This document shows, one piece after another, positions 26,598-39,650 of a DNA stretch of 64,000 nucleotides. This DNA is from Lepturacanthus savala (Eukaryota > Chordata > Actinopteri > Scombriformes > Trichiuridae). A program made the translations under genes and the position numbers. Position 1 is the stretch's first letter. The number at the start of each line of letters is the position of its first letter. The stretch covers positions 7,652,227 to 7,716,226 of the forward strand of contig CM060478.1 of assembly GCA_030544235.1 (NCBI GenBank). Direction: 5' to 3'. A model generated the notes under the pieces. That model saw nothing but the letters and a program-made list of their open reading frames with translations. It had not been told where the DNA came from and ran no database searches.

Positions 26598-26653
26598 GGG
26601 TGTGTGTGTGGGTGCCTGCCTGCCCCTGTGTGTGTGTGTGTGTGTGTGTGTGT
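26598..26653. repeat. GT microsatellite, interrupted
   Basis: Two blocks of GT dinucleotides separated by a short GTGCCTGCC-containing spacer. Confidence 0.85.
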
Positions 26654-27081
26654 TTGAAGCCTGTGAATCCATCAAAACGGACAAAGCTCCGACCTCTTCT
26701 TTTAAGTGAAGCCAGTAGTTAACCTTTGGTTTCCTTTGACTGTTTCTTAATCCTACTCAAGACTATCAGCAGCATCTTCTTTTTCATCCTCATCCTGGTA
26801 GATCCAGCAACTGTAGCATATTCGTCATTGCTTGTATTTTTAGTAAGTATCCAAAAACTGAAGCTGACGTTGCATTACAAAGGGATATTTTCTATGCCTT
26901 GACAATATCTGGTGGGCATCACTCACAACATCTAAACAAAGCAAGATGCATTTGAAATCATGCAGATGAAACCATCATTTTCTGCTTAAAAGATGGGTCA
27001 TCTTTGCTATTGAAGTATCTCTTTTGAACTCATATTCAAGTTAGACTTTTGTAATATTGTAATGCGACAGTTAAAAAATTA

Positions 27082-27396
27082 GAGCTACAACTAACGACTG
27101 TTTTAATAGTCGATTAGAAAAAAATTGAAAAAATTAACCAATTAATTGGTTCATAAAATGGTGTAAATATCTATTGGATGTTTCCCAAAGCTGAAGATTC
27201 AACCTAAAATATCTTTTTTTTTGTCCAGACTAACAGTGCATGTCCCAAGAGTTACTGTTATAGAAGACTAAAGAAACCAGAAAATAAGTAGATTTGTGAA
27301 GCTGGAACTGTCTTCTTAAAAATTACTCAAAATTATCAAAATAGTTGGTGAATAATATAAAAGGTGATTAATCAACTAAGCGTTGCTGCTCTAGAA
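27082..27396. mobile_element. Widespread fish non-autonomous element with inverted ends
   Basis: The left end AGAGCTACAACTAACGACTG and right end TAATCAACTAAGCGTTGCTG then CTCTAG are inverted counterparts. The interior has TGTTTCCCAAAGCTGAAGAT, TTGTCCAGACTAACAG and AAAGAAACCAGAAAATA, as in a repeat seen throughout teleost genomes. No coding capacity. Confidence 0.65.
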
Positions 27397-28822
27397 AAAT
27401 GCTGCCCCTAGTCACACAAGAGAAGCAGCTGGAGTATTTGAGTGGTGATCCCCATGTACCCCTCTGGAAGTCCCTACATTACCCACAATGCAACTCAACT
27501 TCATTCCCTCAACTGTATAGATTTGTGTGTAACCCTGCTAGCCTTAACCAGAGCTGAGGAGTTGACTACAGAAGTCTTGTTACTCCACGGTCCCAGATTT
27601 GTCGTATTTAGCCCCAATCACGCATCACTTGAGGCGATTTATCAGATTTGAAGCAGCTCCTTTCTGGAGCCTCAAAAACGACTGCAAACAGACTTCGATG
27701 TGTAAAATCAGTTCCACTTAAAGTGCAACAAACACTTGGTGCATCACATAGCACCTCATCACTTGACACGTCAGTCCCATGTTGCTGGGACGTGTCAATC
27801 TGGGGAGCAAATGTGATAAAATTTCAGCTTTTCCAAAGCCTTGATGCACATTGATGCTGGGAAAGAGGACAGTGGAGTATCCTGAAGTGTCGGCGCTTTT
27901 ATCACATGTCATGATACTGTCCATACCTGTTGCTGTTTAGAGAAGAGTAAAACCCAACCATAATGGTTACCTGGTGGTCTTTTTTTCTTTCCTTTTTTTT
28001 TTTTTTACTTTGATATGCTGTCTGTATTAGAGGCCTGGTCAGTTCCATATATGGAATCACAGAATTTAGTGTCACTATAGCCTCACTATAATCAGATTTA
28101 TCAGCAAACACTGTTGGAACCATTGGATTATCACTGATCCTACACAGGCCTGTAGTGATCTGACTCATTATCTGGAAAGTAGCACATCCCTGTTGTTTCC
28201 AAGTTCTGATTTCAAGGACATGCAGGACTTTAAATCAGGGCTGAATTGGATCTGGACTGCCTGCTGAGTGTTGGCAGCAGCCATGTTACTGTCCCTCTTT
28301 ATCACTTTTCCTAATATCTCTGTGGCTGGCAGCTCGTCTCTTGTCTCTCTCTACTGGTACAGTACATGAAATCAAATCAGTTGATTAAAGTCAGTTGTTA
28401 AAACCTCTCCAGGGAAATTGTGCTGCTCGCCAAGTTCTTACAGTTGACATTTGACATACACAAAACAGAAGATGGTCTCGTGATGCCCCTGGTTCTGTCT
28501 CAGAGAAGCTGAAGATGAACTGTCTTGCATCTAGATTCTGAGTTTTACTCATTTAATTTTCTATATCTGGCAATTTTCTGGTCTCTTAATTTCTGATCCT
28601 CCTCTGAGAGTCGTTTTTACTTTGTTTGGTTGAGCCTCCAGATCACTGCTCGCTAGATAAACCCTAAGTCTGCATCTATCTCCTTAGACGGTCTGATCAG
28701 CACTACGTCACACAAAGGGGAAGTAATCCTGGTCTGGGACCAGGAATAGAGCCCCGGGAGAGGCTAGGCCACTGGAGAGATGCCGCAGAGCCAACATGCA
28801 TGTGTCCCTGGGTAATCCCTTC

Positions 28823-28830
28823 TTAAATAG
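28823..28830 (+). promoter_or_regulatory. Possible TATA-like box of the PLP-enzyme gene
   Basis: TTAAATAG about 175 bp upstream of the start codon and followed by a purine-rich leader. Position is reasonable for a promoter, but no other core element confirms it. Confidence 0.25.
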
Positions 28831-29003
28831 CTCCTGGGCAGTGTAAGAGGGAGGGAGCTGGGGCAGGGGGTGTCACACTGCGGGAGCAACACCAGCCAGT
28901 GTCCTCGTATCCCTCGGACACAGCACAGCAGCCAGAGGAGAGGAGGGATTCTGCTGCAGATACGAGACTCTCTGGACTATAGGGGGACGCCGCTTCTTCC
29001 AGG

Positions 29004-31223
29004 ATGAACTTTGCCGCCCAGTTACTCTACTCAAGCTACTTGAGCGACCGTCTCGACCGAATATATTCACCAAGGCCTGCAATCAAAGACTGCGAGGAGA
29101 ATGACCCCTTCTGGCAGAGGTGGGAAATTACAACATGTAGCCACCCAGACCCTCCAGACCCCTCCCCTACCCAAACCGGTCCAGTATTGCCGGACAAGGC
29201 TCCTGCCTCGGAAAAAAAGCAACCTCCATCCCCAAACCAGGGCAAGCCAAAGACTCCAGCTGCTACCTCTACAGCTTCAGCTCCTCTTCCTTCTTCTCCT
29301 TCTCTTTGTTTGCAGCCTCATCTAAAAACCACAGTAGTTGTTCAATCTCCTCCTCAGCCGCCTTCTGTTCACCTAAATTTCAGAAAGGAAACAACAAAAC
29401 CACCCACTTGTCTTGCAAATCCATGTTTGACTATTGCAGTCCCCAAATCTAGGTCCTCCAAGCTCCATTCTGATACTCCACTTCCTCCACAGACGGTTCG
29501 ACCCAAACATTCTCCTGTTCCATCCAACCCCCCAACAACAACAACAACAACCACCTCTTCCTCTTCCATCCGCCCACCTTCTACCTCCTCTTCCTCAGCT
29601 CCTGCTCCTCGTAGAGGAGAGCTGTTCCTCCCTTCCTTCCGTGCCCTGATTGACTTTCTTCTACGTTTGATTCTCTTCATTATTCTCCTCTTTGTCCCCA
29701 GGTAATTCTCACAGATTTTAACAAAGTTAGAGAATTCAAAGAGTGGCAGGTTCAGAAAGTGAAATTAACTCACTGTGCCAATACTGTTCAGTATGTACAT
29801 GATGTTATTTCTAAGGTCAAACAGAGGTTGTAATACAAGCTTATAGCTTATGTGGTACATATCCAACTTTTTGTACAAATGTGAATTCACAGAAAATCAA
29901 ATTCGCATCTTATACTCGGTCCCTAGGTAGGCTAAAATAAGCCAGACAAAGAAAGAAAAGCTGTCTGGAAGATGTAACGGTAGAGAATTGTGCTTATGAC
30001 GATGAAGAATCAGGGTCACACAGCGCTGGAAGACATTTCTTCCCACATGCATGTTGTTTCAGTGGGAGAGGAAGCAGGACCAGGCATTTAGTCTTTAAAA
30101 GCACATTAAGAAGCTGAGATAGTACAATAATGAGAGCCTGGTGGGCTTTCATCATTGTGATGATGAAGCTTTTTTGCTTCATGTGCACTTTTGCTCTTTT
30201 TTTTTTGTATCATTTAAAATGAAAAGAACCTATTTTTACCATCTGAGCTCATCATCTCCTCTTTCGGAGGTTTGAGACTGGCTGCCATTTTGCTCTTTTT
30301 CGTCCCTTTGATGTCGTGTTTGAACTCTTGCTTTTTGAACCAGTGCACTGTAATCACAGGTGCAGCCCCGGACTTTCCCTTCACAGCCGTGTTTAGGAGT
30401 ACGCTGTGCAGCAGAATAATGGAGTGAAAGTGACTGACAAGTGGGTCAGAGGGCAGTAATAGTCCCACGGAACCAGGTGAAGGGTTGCAGGATTGTTTAT
30501 GGCAGAACATAGTGATATAAATAAACAGGCATGTTGCCTGTAGAGTGCTGGTTTGTCTGAGAAGGCTGCTCCACCTGGTGGCCTCTTGATGGCAGAAGAG
30601 ATTTGATTGAAGCTCAACAAAGCAGTTTCATCACCAGAGGCTTTTTTTTACTTACTCTTCTCAAGACATACAGTAGTTGATCTGCTTTATCTAACCACCT
30701 GCCTTCTTGACTGAAGAAACTAACACATGGCTTTTTATCTTAATACTGAATACACCTAGAAAGTCTCCTCTACACAACTGTATTCAAAGGTTTAACTTAC
30801 TGGTGATGTGCTTTAGTGGCTAAGAGACAGTGTTAATCTCCAAAGGTTGTAATCCTATTATTATGTTTATACAATGTAAAGGGCCCTCTGGCACAAATAC
30901 AAAAACATCCACAAAGGTGTTTAATCCAGTTTTGTGCAATGTCATTTGAGAAATGAAAGTCAAATTAGTATTGGAAAGAAGGACTATTTCAATAGGACTA
31001 TTTCGATAAATTGACTACATTCAAGAGACTTTGATTGAGCTGTTATAAATCAGTCTGTCTTGCCTTTGGCCCTAAATTGCAACTTTAATCGTTTGTGTGT
31101 CGCCTAAAAAGAGGAGCTGAACGACCAAATGAATCACAAATTGACTTACAGATGTAATCTGTCACAGTGAGTCGAAACTGGGTTGACAAGAAAGGTGAAT
31201 CAATTCATCTTAGACTGGAGTAT

Positions 31224-31275
<52 letters not shown>

Positions 31276-34200
31276 GGGTTCATTTGAGTACTCTCAGGGT
31301 TCAGGTCAGTTAAATTTCAATTTAATTAGTTCAGGAAGTCGATTTTCTTCAAAAGTCAAAACTGTAAAATTGCCAATTTACAAGGTTTCTTACAACTAGT
31401 CTCAAAAGTCAAAGACTGTGGTTCTTCCAACTGTGCTATGAATGAATAAATAGCGACTGTTTGCCTAGAGTGTCATCGAAATCATTTTACTCAGTAAAGA
31501 TATTGTCAGCCAAAGGCCACAAAGAGACTTAAAGTCTTGTTAGATTTTCCTCTCCCTCCTTGGCTCTGCATTGCCTCAGGACTGCTGGTGTTTGGATTTT
31601 TCTGTTCCCGTGATACAGTACAGTACACTTTCACACCGACAGTTTTAGCTCTACATCAGTTAAAACAAATTCTTCAGTTTGTTTCAAAGGACCCACTTAT
31701 GGGAATGCTTCTGTTGTTTTGGGTTTAAATTTAGATTTAATAAATCAGGGCCAGAGAAATCAGGTCAGGTCTAAACTACAAATCACACATAATTTACTCC
31801 ACTGCCAAACCTTTCCAGCGTATACTCCAGTAATTATTTTAGGGGATATTCTTCTTCCTGACTTTCAGTAGCACCTGGTTTCCATCCATTTCAAAATGCT
31901 GCAAATATCAATGCACTAAGGCTGTCAATCAATTAATGTAGAATAAACACAAAGAAGTAGTTTTTTAATAAAATAATCAAAACCATTGACTGTCATCTTG
32001 AACCCCCAACCAGACAAGCTATCGTTACATATCTGGTGCCAATGGATGTATGGTTCCATATGATTCCAGACACTTCAGTTACAGCCTCTGTTAGACACTA
32101 GAAATAACGTATTTAAAGGGTAAACACCATTGATTTAAAATTCTTTGCAAAAGGTCATAACATTTACTTTTACACAGCATCCGTGTTTTCTAATAGATCT
32201 TTTTCACAGTGGCTATGTTGACATGAAATAGTCTGTCAACACATGTGGATGGAACCTTAATTAATATCCTTAGTAACAGGTGTGTTTACCCCATAATTTC
32301 TTCTCAATATGGCTGCTCTGAAAAAGTTAGATTGCCTATTTCCTGCATTTGTAAAACAGAGCTGACTGCATGCATTAACTACACAACAATTGATAACCAG
32401 TCAGCAATTTTCACACTGATGAAATAACATTCAACAATTACATACAGTAAGTTTCTGAAAAATAAAACTGTCTAGAATATTCTAGAATAATCCCTAATTT
32501 CTAGAATAATCCGCCAAAAAGAATTTGAGAATATTTTTTTTTGTTTCTGGGCAGATTTGTGCATGCAGCAACTGTAATAGCCATTAAGATTAAGATTTAT
32601 TTTCTGCAAAGAAAAGAGTACAAAATAGAAAAAAGATAGATACATAACATGATTGTTAGTGACTCAACTAATATAATTATATGCATGAAATCTTTTGAAA
32701 AAGATTTAAGGTTTAAATGGATTATGTATAAAATGACAGTCATATTTAGCAGCTCTTAGGCTTAAATGGGTTAAAGTCTGCCCAATATGTTAAAATGTTG
32801 TGATTCTCTTATAAATTGTATATAAACTGTCTGACAGTGTTTTCTATACTTCTCACTCAGAGAGGAGCTGCGTCTGGGCCCCTGTCAGTCCAGCGGCCCG
32901 TACAAAGGAGGCTTCCTCAGTAACGGCGCCGCAGGCCGCAGACCCACCCTCATCGAACCGGAGAGGCTGAAGGACTTCGGTGAGGAGGAACTCGTCAATG
33001 GGGACGTGAAAGTCCACGACACCACCAAACCGGCGAGGCCGCCCTCCCCGATCGCGCTCATGGACCCGCCCAAGACCAGACGGGTCAGCGAGTTCAGGGA
33101 CGTCCCCAAACCGCCTCCTCCTCCTCAGTACCTCCGCTTCGAGGACATCAGTGCTGCGGCCTTCAGGATCCAGTCAGGGATAGAGAAGACGCCCTGCACG
33201 GTACATGAAAAATAAAATGACCTGGCGTAGTGTGTGGTGATGTGAGTGAAATGGGTGACGCATCATCTCCATCACTGCATGGACATGAATGGAAATTTGA
33301 CACGAGAGCAATCAGGAAATCAACTATCAAATATTGCTGTAATAGTGGTGTACATTATCTAAAAGCAATATAACTTCAAAAGGACAATTTCTATATCTTA
33401 TTAGTTATTTTAATTGCTAATGGTAAATGACTATTCTATTCTAGATGCAAATGTCTTTTTTGTGCAATATCTACATAGGTGTATAGAGGCCCATTTCCAG
33501 CAACTATCACTCCAGTGTTCTAATGGTACAATGTGTTTGCTCATTGCATCAGAAGGCTAATGGATGATTAAAAAACCCTTGTGCAATCATGTTAGCACAT
33601 CTGAAAATAGTTTAACAGTTTACCTTTCTATGATGAAAGCAAAGGAAACAAATACAAATCATTATTTCTAACCTTCTAATTATATTTTCTATTCATTTTA
33701 CAACTCATAGTGGTAAATAAAAATCAGATTTTTAATGGAAAACACAAAATTGTCTGGATGACCCCTATATATAATACTTCTCCATCTTTCCATTCAATAT
33801 TATGGAATTGATAGTTTGCACATTTGCTTTATTGGCATTTTTGTCTTTGCGTCCTGTTATATGGAGAAAGCTCTTTCTAAATTGTAGCATTTCATTTTAA
33901 ACCTTATCAGATCAATTTAGGCCTACTTTATATTTTGAGGAGCATGAAATTACTTTTTCATTTCCATATTAAGCATAGATTAGAAAAGTAAAGAAAGAAA
34001 ACAGGGTTTACATCTATGGGAATGAAAAATTGCCCTCTTCGTGTTTTTCAGTATTCCAGACTGTCCAAACAGTACGGCATGGACATCTACCTGAAGAAAG
34101 AGCACCTGCACTACACGGGCTCTGTAAAGGAGAGAGGGGCGCTGTACCTGCTCACCTGCCTCACACAGGTAAACCCAGAGAGAAGAAGAGATGATCCCTC

Positions 34201-37200
34201 CCTGTCTGTCAGGTCAAGTGAGTGTAGGAGTTGCCTCGACAGTGTCATCTACTAATCTGTGTGTGTGTGCAGACACATGTGTTTCATGACCATTACTGAC
34301 CTCTGGGGATGGAAATAGCCTGAGTGCAGTGTTAACAGGCAGCAACTTTAATCATTGTTAAGAGCCTGAATGGAGAATCGGCAAATTTGGGAGATTTAAA
34401 CTTCTTAAAGATTCTCACATTTTAAGCAATTTTGAGTTCAAGCGTGGTTGTCGGATTGAGTAGACTACACCGACGGCTTCTTTATCCTCTTCAGTAAAGC
34501 CATAAAACTGAAGAAGCCAGGATCAGGTCACGGGGCAGCAGGGATTATGGGAATTTTGAGCTGCACTTTGAGAAAACAACTGACAATGTAGAAAAGAAAG
34601 CTCATAAGGAATCATTCGGTTGTAATATTACCGATTTTTCTCATTAAAATGATGATGAGGCTTTTGTAGACACGTTTTATGTTGCTTCTTTGAACCCAAA
34701 ACCAGCAGGGATTATGGGAAAACGAGTCCACCCTTTGTAGATTCCTCACTCTTGATGTCCCCACAGGAGCAGCAGAGGAAAGGTGTGATGGTGGCGACAG
34801 ATTGTAACTTCTCCATGGCCGTAGCCCACCACGCAGTGGAGCTGAAGATCCCGGTGTTCGTCATCATGCCGTCAAGCTGCTCGTCGCCTCGCCTCAGGAC
34901 CTACAGAGACTACGGCGCCATGGTCATTTCCTACGGCGCCACAGGCCGCGACTCCCAGAACCACGCCAGGCATCTGGCTAAAGAGAATGGATACCTGTAC
35001 CTGGAAGAGTCAGTCTCACTTACACTCAGTTCAGAGAGAGTTCAGATACGCGTCTATTTGTAATGTACAGATTTATGTAGCTTAATTTAATGATACTGAT
35101 GAATTATGGGCTGTTGACCTTTAGTAAAGCATCAGAATAATCACTCATACATTACTCAGGCTCACATGGTAAAGGTATATATGAAAAGTGGGATCCTGAT
35201 ATTTCATAGATGTCGAACTAGCAGTCTAAACTCTTTTGCAGATTGAGATGTGATAACAAAGGCAACATTTTTGTCACTTATTCAATTAAAGTCTGCTGTT
35301 CTTTCTTTCTTTCTTGTTCTTTCTTCCTTCCTTGATGTCCAGAGATGAGAGTGCAGCATACCTGGCAGGACTGGGCACTGTGGGAATGGAGATTTATGAT
35401 CAGGTCTCTAAACTGGATGCAGTGGTGGTTCCAGCAGCTGGACAGTACGGTCTACTGGCCGGGACAGCAGCGGCCATCAAACACCTCAACGGACAAATTA
35501 TGGTCATAGTAAGTAGATGCCCAGAGGTTAGATTTGAATAACTAAACGAAGCAGAAGAGAGTCTCAAACCAGTTATATTGTTACTGCTATTGTTTCTTTA
35601 ATTCAGATATTTTTTTTCTATAAATTAGGTCACATTTAAACCCACAAACCTTCGCCTCTTGTTGCAAATATAGAGTTGCTACCTGCTTCCAATTGTCTCC
35701 CAGTGCTGATCCAAGTCTGTTTTTCAATGTCTGCATTTCCTTCACAAGAAGAATGATGTTTGAAGTGTTTGGCTCTGTTTAGAATGGAGAAACAGAGTTT
35801 GCCTTTTATTTTCCATCATTGCTTTCTAAACATTGTTGCACTACAAAGACGTAATCGTTTATAAAGCAAGGTCGTTCTTCCCTTGTAGGGGTAACAATCA
35901 TTCCATATGGCCTTGCATGTTTTAGGTAGTCAACCGAATGTTTCACATTAATTGATTTTTAGCATTGAAGATGCATGATGGTATGCACCAATCCAGAAAA
36001 TTCTTTTTTGAAGGAGAAATGGATGACGGATTATTATTGCATATTTTTTCCCCACAGGGAATTGAACCAGAAGGTTTCCCTCTGCTGCTACAATCTCTGA
36101 AAACAGATGCTCCAGTCAAAGATATGCACAGCAACCCCAATAAGAAACTCTATGGAGGTAAATTCAGCTCATGTCTGGAAAGGTGTATAAAATACAACTG
36201 ATTACTCAAGTATCAGCCATTGAGCAGACATTAATACAGACCTGTGATCTGTCATTTGAATAAACCACATTATTATAAGTTCATTTTCTGGTTAGAAGCT
36301 CAAGAAGCTCGTCACTCCGTCAATTATAGAAACGGAACAAATTGATCTCCTGTCTATTCTCAGATCTTCTGGAATGCTCGCTCGGTGATAACACCTTCCA
36401 ACTGGCAAAGAAACTAGTAGATAAAGTCATCTCTGTCAGGTACTGTCACACTTTAAAAGCTTCATTTTAAAGCCTTCAACTAAAACTAAATATAAGTTAC
36501 ATAAAAAATGCTCATGTTAAAATTCTGTTATGAGACATTTTTTATCTCCTTTTGAAATATGTTGAATTTCAGGTACTTTTTTCCTCCAGAAATTGCCTTT
36601 CTATCCAATGCTAATTTATAAATATAATGAAATATTTGACTATTTTGGAATTAAACTAACATACCTGTCCCAATATCTTTTTCTTTGCTCTCAGTGAGGA
36701 GGACGCTCTGGTGGCGATGCTGCGCTTTCAAGAGTTTGAGCGCTCCACTGTGGACACAGAGGGAGCCATGGGACTAGCAGCCATCCTGGCTGGACGGCTA
36801 CCAGAACTCCGAGGCAAAAAGTGGGTCCAACTTGTCAGTATTGCGTGTACTGTCAATGAACCTCATAGAGAAATGTTCTGAAGGTCAGAGTTGGCTGCAT
36901 GATCTTTTTGGCCAAATCAACAATGAATTGACAAAGCCTAATAAATCATATTCCTTTATGCCACCAACATGTTGATGTCCATATTATTCATCATTTTGAA
37001 TCGTTTCAGTTTGAAGACTATTAAGAGAGATTTTTTCAGTCCTTGCAGAGTAGTTCTGTGTAGGGTAGATGCACTTGCAGCTCAAAATCAAGCAGTATAT
37101 AGCACAAAAAGCTATTAAAGTGCTGCAAATTAAGTTCTTGAAAAAGAGTCCCTTTTTTAATCTCTCAATACACGTTATATAAAATAAAACATATAAAATA

Positions 37201-39142
37201 AACCTTCCTGTGCATGTGCAGTATACAGAACTACTCTTCAGAGATTGAAAATGTGATTGCTGTTATTATTCTTTGGACAACACCCAAGGTCTACAGCACA
37301 GAGAAAAAAAAAGCTTTATCAGATAATACGACAACAATTCATTGTCAGATTGGTTGTGCCCATGAGATTTGTTGACGATAACAGGAATATAGAAAAGCAG
37401 CCAGCAAGGGAATCAGTAAGGGGTTGATGGGATTTGAAATTGGGTTCTCTAGTTAATGAGAGCTCTTACTTCACTGTTACCTGCTAAGATCAGTACGATA
37501 TGAATATAAATGAAGGTGTTTTCACGTTCATTTATATTCCTAACTCTGAGGGTTGAGACGTTTTTCTTAATGCCTGAGAGGAGCTGACTTTTTGGCAACA
37601 CGGCGACATCAGCGGGGCTAATCCGCTTGGCCGCAGATGAAACGAGGTTCCCTCTCTGTGTGCCTGTCTGCTGCTGCAGGGTCGCCGTGGTGGTGAGCAG
37701 CGCTAACATGGAGCTGGAGCTGGTGAGGCAGTGCGTGGACCGGGCCCTGGTGCTGGACGAGCGGGTCAGCAAGTTCTCCGTGCAGCTGGGAGAATGGCCG
37801 GGGGACATGGCCAAGCTGCTGGACGTCCTGTCGAGAGAGGACGTCAGGTGGGTCAACACGCCGAGGACGCTTTTGTCCTGCTGCTGCAGGCTGCGGGTCA
37901 GCCGCTCTTGTGTTTTTTTTTTTGTTTTTAACAGCATGAAAGAAGACTCTCTGTCTTTTTTCCTCCCACAGGTTGCTGGACGTCTGCCATCGGAGACACA
38001 GCGACAGGTCAGACCTCTTCAAGGCAAAGGTAGGTGACTAATCTCTCCTCTTCACCTTCTTGTCTTTCCCCCAGCGCACCAATCTGCTCGTCTACTTTCG
38101 GAGGCGGCAGGAATTAGAGGGCCAAGAATAGCTGAATAAAGAGATCTGGATAGAATCTGTGCTCAGCTTAAATATTAGTAAGACTATCTTCCGTAACAAG
38201 GCATGCTCTATGAAGTAGTTATACGATCAGACCAAATGACCACTTTTTCTAGAAAAATGCACACAATCCGAACTAAAATCCGTTCATTAACAAGGCATTA
38301 ACGTGTAAAACCGCAAGCCTGATTTATTAAGAAGTTATTGATTGATCAACATGTTTAACAGCATTTGTTGTGTTATTTGTTTTACCAAATAGAAAAGAGA
38401 CATTTTTACAGCCTGGATATATAGCATTAGGAAATGATTTATCAACCATCAAAGGTCCAGTGTGTAAGATTTAGCGGCATATTTGTATATAATTCATCCA
38501 AAATAAATTATTATTATTATTAGATTGAGCTGTATCTTACAATACAGTAGCCCAGAAGGGACAAACAATGGCTCTAAAAGCAACTTTCATAATGTAGGTT
38601 CTCCTGCATGCTCAGGGTACTTATTTGGTCGAAATCTGCAACTTCACCACTAGATGCTGCCAAAAAATAGACACTATTCCTTTTAACACAGCTATTACCT
38701 ACAGGTTACACAAACCTTTTAGACAGTTGTACCAAAATATTAATTGCACAAGCACATTTAAATAAATTGCATTGTTTGGGGGATTAAAAAAAAAAGCAAG
38801 TGTCTATTTGTAAAAAAAATAATGAAATAATTCACATTGGGAACAAGGACAATTGTCTCATTAGGCCTGAGAGCTGCAGTCTACTCTGACAAACTGGCCG
38901 TACTGTTTATTCTCCAGCAGCGTCAAAAGGTGAAAAGTGTTGCATAATCGACTGGCAGCTCACTCACTCGCCCTAATTCGGTGTGTATGTGCGCACACGC
39001 GTGTGTGTGTGTCAGAGGGTTAACTGTGACTGTGTGTTGGCAGGTGGAGTGTGTGGTGGAGACCAGGGATAAGACACAGAGCGTTCAGCTGCGCAAGACG
39101 CTGAGCGAGCGCTACCCTTATCTATGCTGGATGGACCGGTGA
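29004..39142 (+). CDS. Threonine/serine dehydratase-like PLP enzyme with ACT-like C-terminus
   Basis: Eleven coding exons: 29004-29701 (alternative end 29119), 32861-33200, 34052-34168, 34767-35008, 35343-35508, 36058-36157, 36364-36439, 36695-36820, 37680-37847, 37972-38029, 39044-39142. All are GT-AG with agreeing phases. The product is about 729 residues with the long first exon or 535 with the short one (numbering below is for the short form). The fold-type II core spans residues 140-430: YTGSVKERGA carries the Schiff-base Lys178, then TDCNF at 202-206, AAGQYGLLAG from 303, GIEPEGFP, and VVVSSANMEL near the end of the core. The last 80 residues (FSVQLGEWPGDMAKLLDVL to VETRDKTQSV) look like an ACT-type regulatory domain. 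Family members deaminate Thr/Ser to 2-oxo acids and ammonia in the cytosol; activity here is inferred, and two cofactor loops are atypical. The region between the start and the core is proline-rich and probably disordered. The start is the first ATG of an open exon. Confidence 0.85.
29120..29701 (+). other. Optional in-frame extension of first exon (194 codons)
   Basis: A donor at 29120 (AG then GTGGGA) and one at 29702 (CAG then GTAATT) are both phase 2, and both join correctly to the acceptor at 32861. The 582 bases between them are open in frame. They encode a Pro/Ser/Thr-rich segment with poly-Thr and poly-Ser runs, ending in a hydrophobic stretch around ALIDFLLRLILFIILLF. It may be a retained intron, an alternative coding segment, or simply coding. 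Confidence 0.5.
31227..31273. repeat. GT then GA microsatellite
   Basis: Compound run of about seventeen GT units followed by GA units, in intron 1 of the PLP-enzyme gene. The rest of this 3.2-kb intron is AT-rich with no exon-like signal. Confidence 0.9.
37047..37240. mobile_element. Short palindromic element (MITE-like)
   Basis: AGAGTAGTTCTGTGTA at 37047 is repeated inverted as TATACAGAACTACTCTT at about 37222. The sequence just inside each arm is weakly complementary. It lies in intron 8 of the PLP-enzyme gene. Family unknown. Confidence 0.4.
38452..38698. mobile_element. Fish non-autonomous DNA element (AGGTCCAGTGTGTAAGATTTAG type)
   Basis: The left end AAAGGTCCAGTGTGTAAGAT is characteristic. 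The interior keeps TAGCCCAGAAGGGACAAACA, ATGTAGGTTCTCCTGCATG and CTAGATGCTGCC; the right end is ACTATTCCTTTTAA. Lies in intron 10 of the PLP-enzyme gene. No coding capacity. Confidence 0.6.
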
Positions 39143-39650
39143 TCAACTTCATCAGCACAAACTACATTTACAATAGGAACGATTCTAATAAAGAAGAAAA
39201 TGGCGACATATTCGTGGAAATGCGAAATGACTGGCAAACACATCCTGTAACGAACTCTGTTGCATAAAACAGTGAACCTAAAGAAAAGCCTTGAGATTAT
39301 AGAGCGAATATTATTCATTTTACTTGTGCTACATACGCTGCTATTGTTCTGTAATCACACCGCCCTGTAATTACACTGAAGTGGTTAGATTGCACTAAGA
39401 GGATGAATATAGATCGTATAGTTCACCATTAATCTCAGAGCCTGAATTATACGCTGTAGACACAGGCTTCCCCCTCCACAGGTCTTTTCTGATGCAAGTA
39501 GCTCCCTTAAACAGGCATAAAAGATATGTTTTTCAATGCGTGTTGTTTTTAACCTGTTGTGTAAATATTTCTGTATTTATACTGTTGAAGGTGGTAGCGT
39601 CGATCCAAGTAAAATTGTTCTCCAAATAAAAAGGAGAGACTCTGAGCTGT
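39143..39650 (+). other. 3' UTR of the PLP-enzyme gene
   Basis: The stop codon TGA ends at 39142. An AATAAA signal lies at about 39625 (in CCAAATAAAAAGGAG), giving a 3' UTR near 500 bp. Confidence 0.6.

Larger units (their letters stand above)
24069..28860. other. plac9 upstream region and spacer, no gene seen
   Basis: The first few hundred bases hold the plac9 5' flank on the minus strand; no clear TATA box was found. The remainder is AT-rich with a GT microsatellite (26598-26653), poly-A and poly-G runs and one palindromic repeat (27082-27396). Open frames here are short and without recognisable domains. Confidence 0.5.

Noticed and set aside
37449..38022. Two minus-strand frames of 134-162 codons over PLP-enzyme exons 9 and 10
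   Set aside because: Antisense shadows of coding exons; they contain no recognisable domain.
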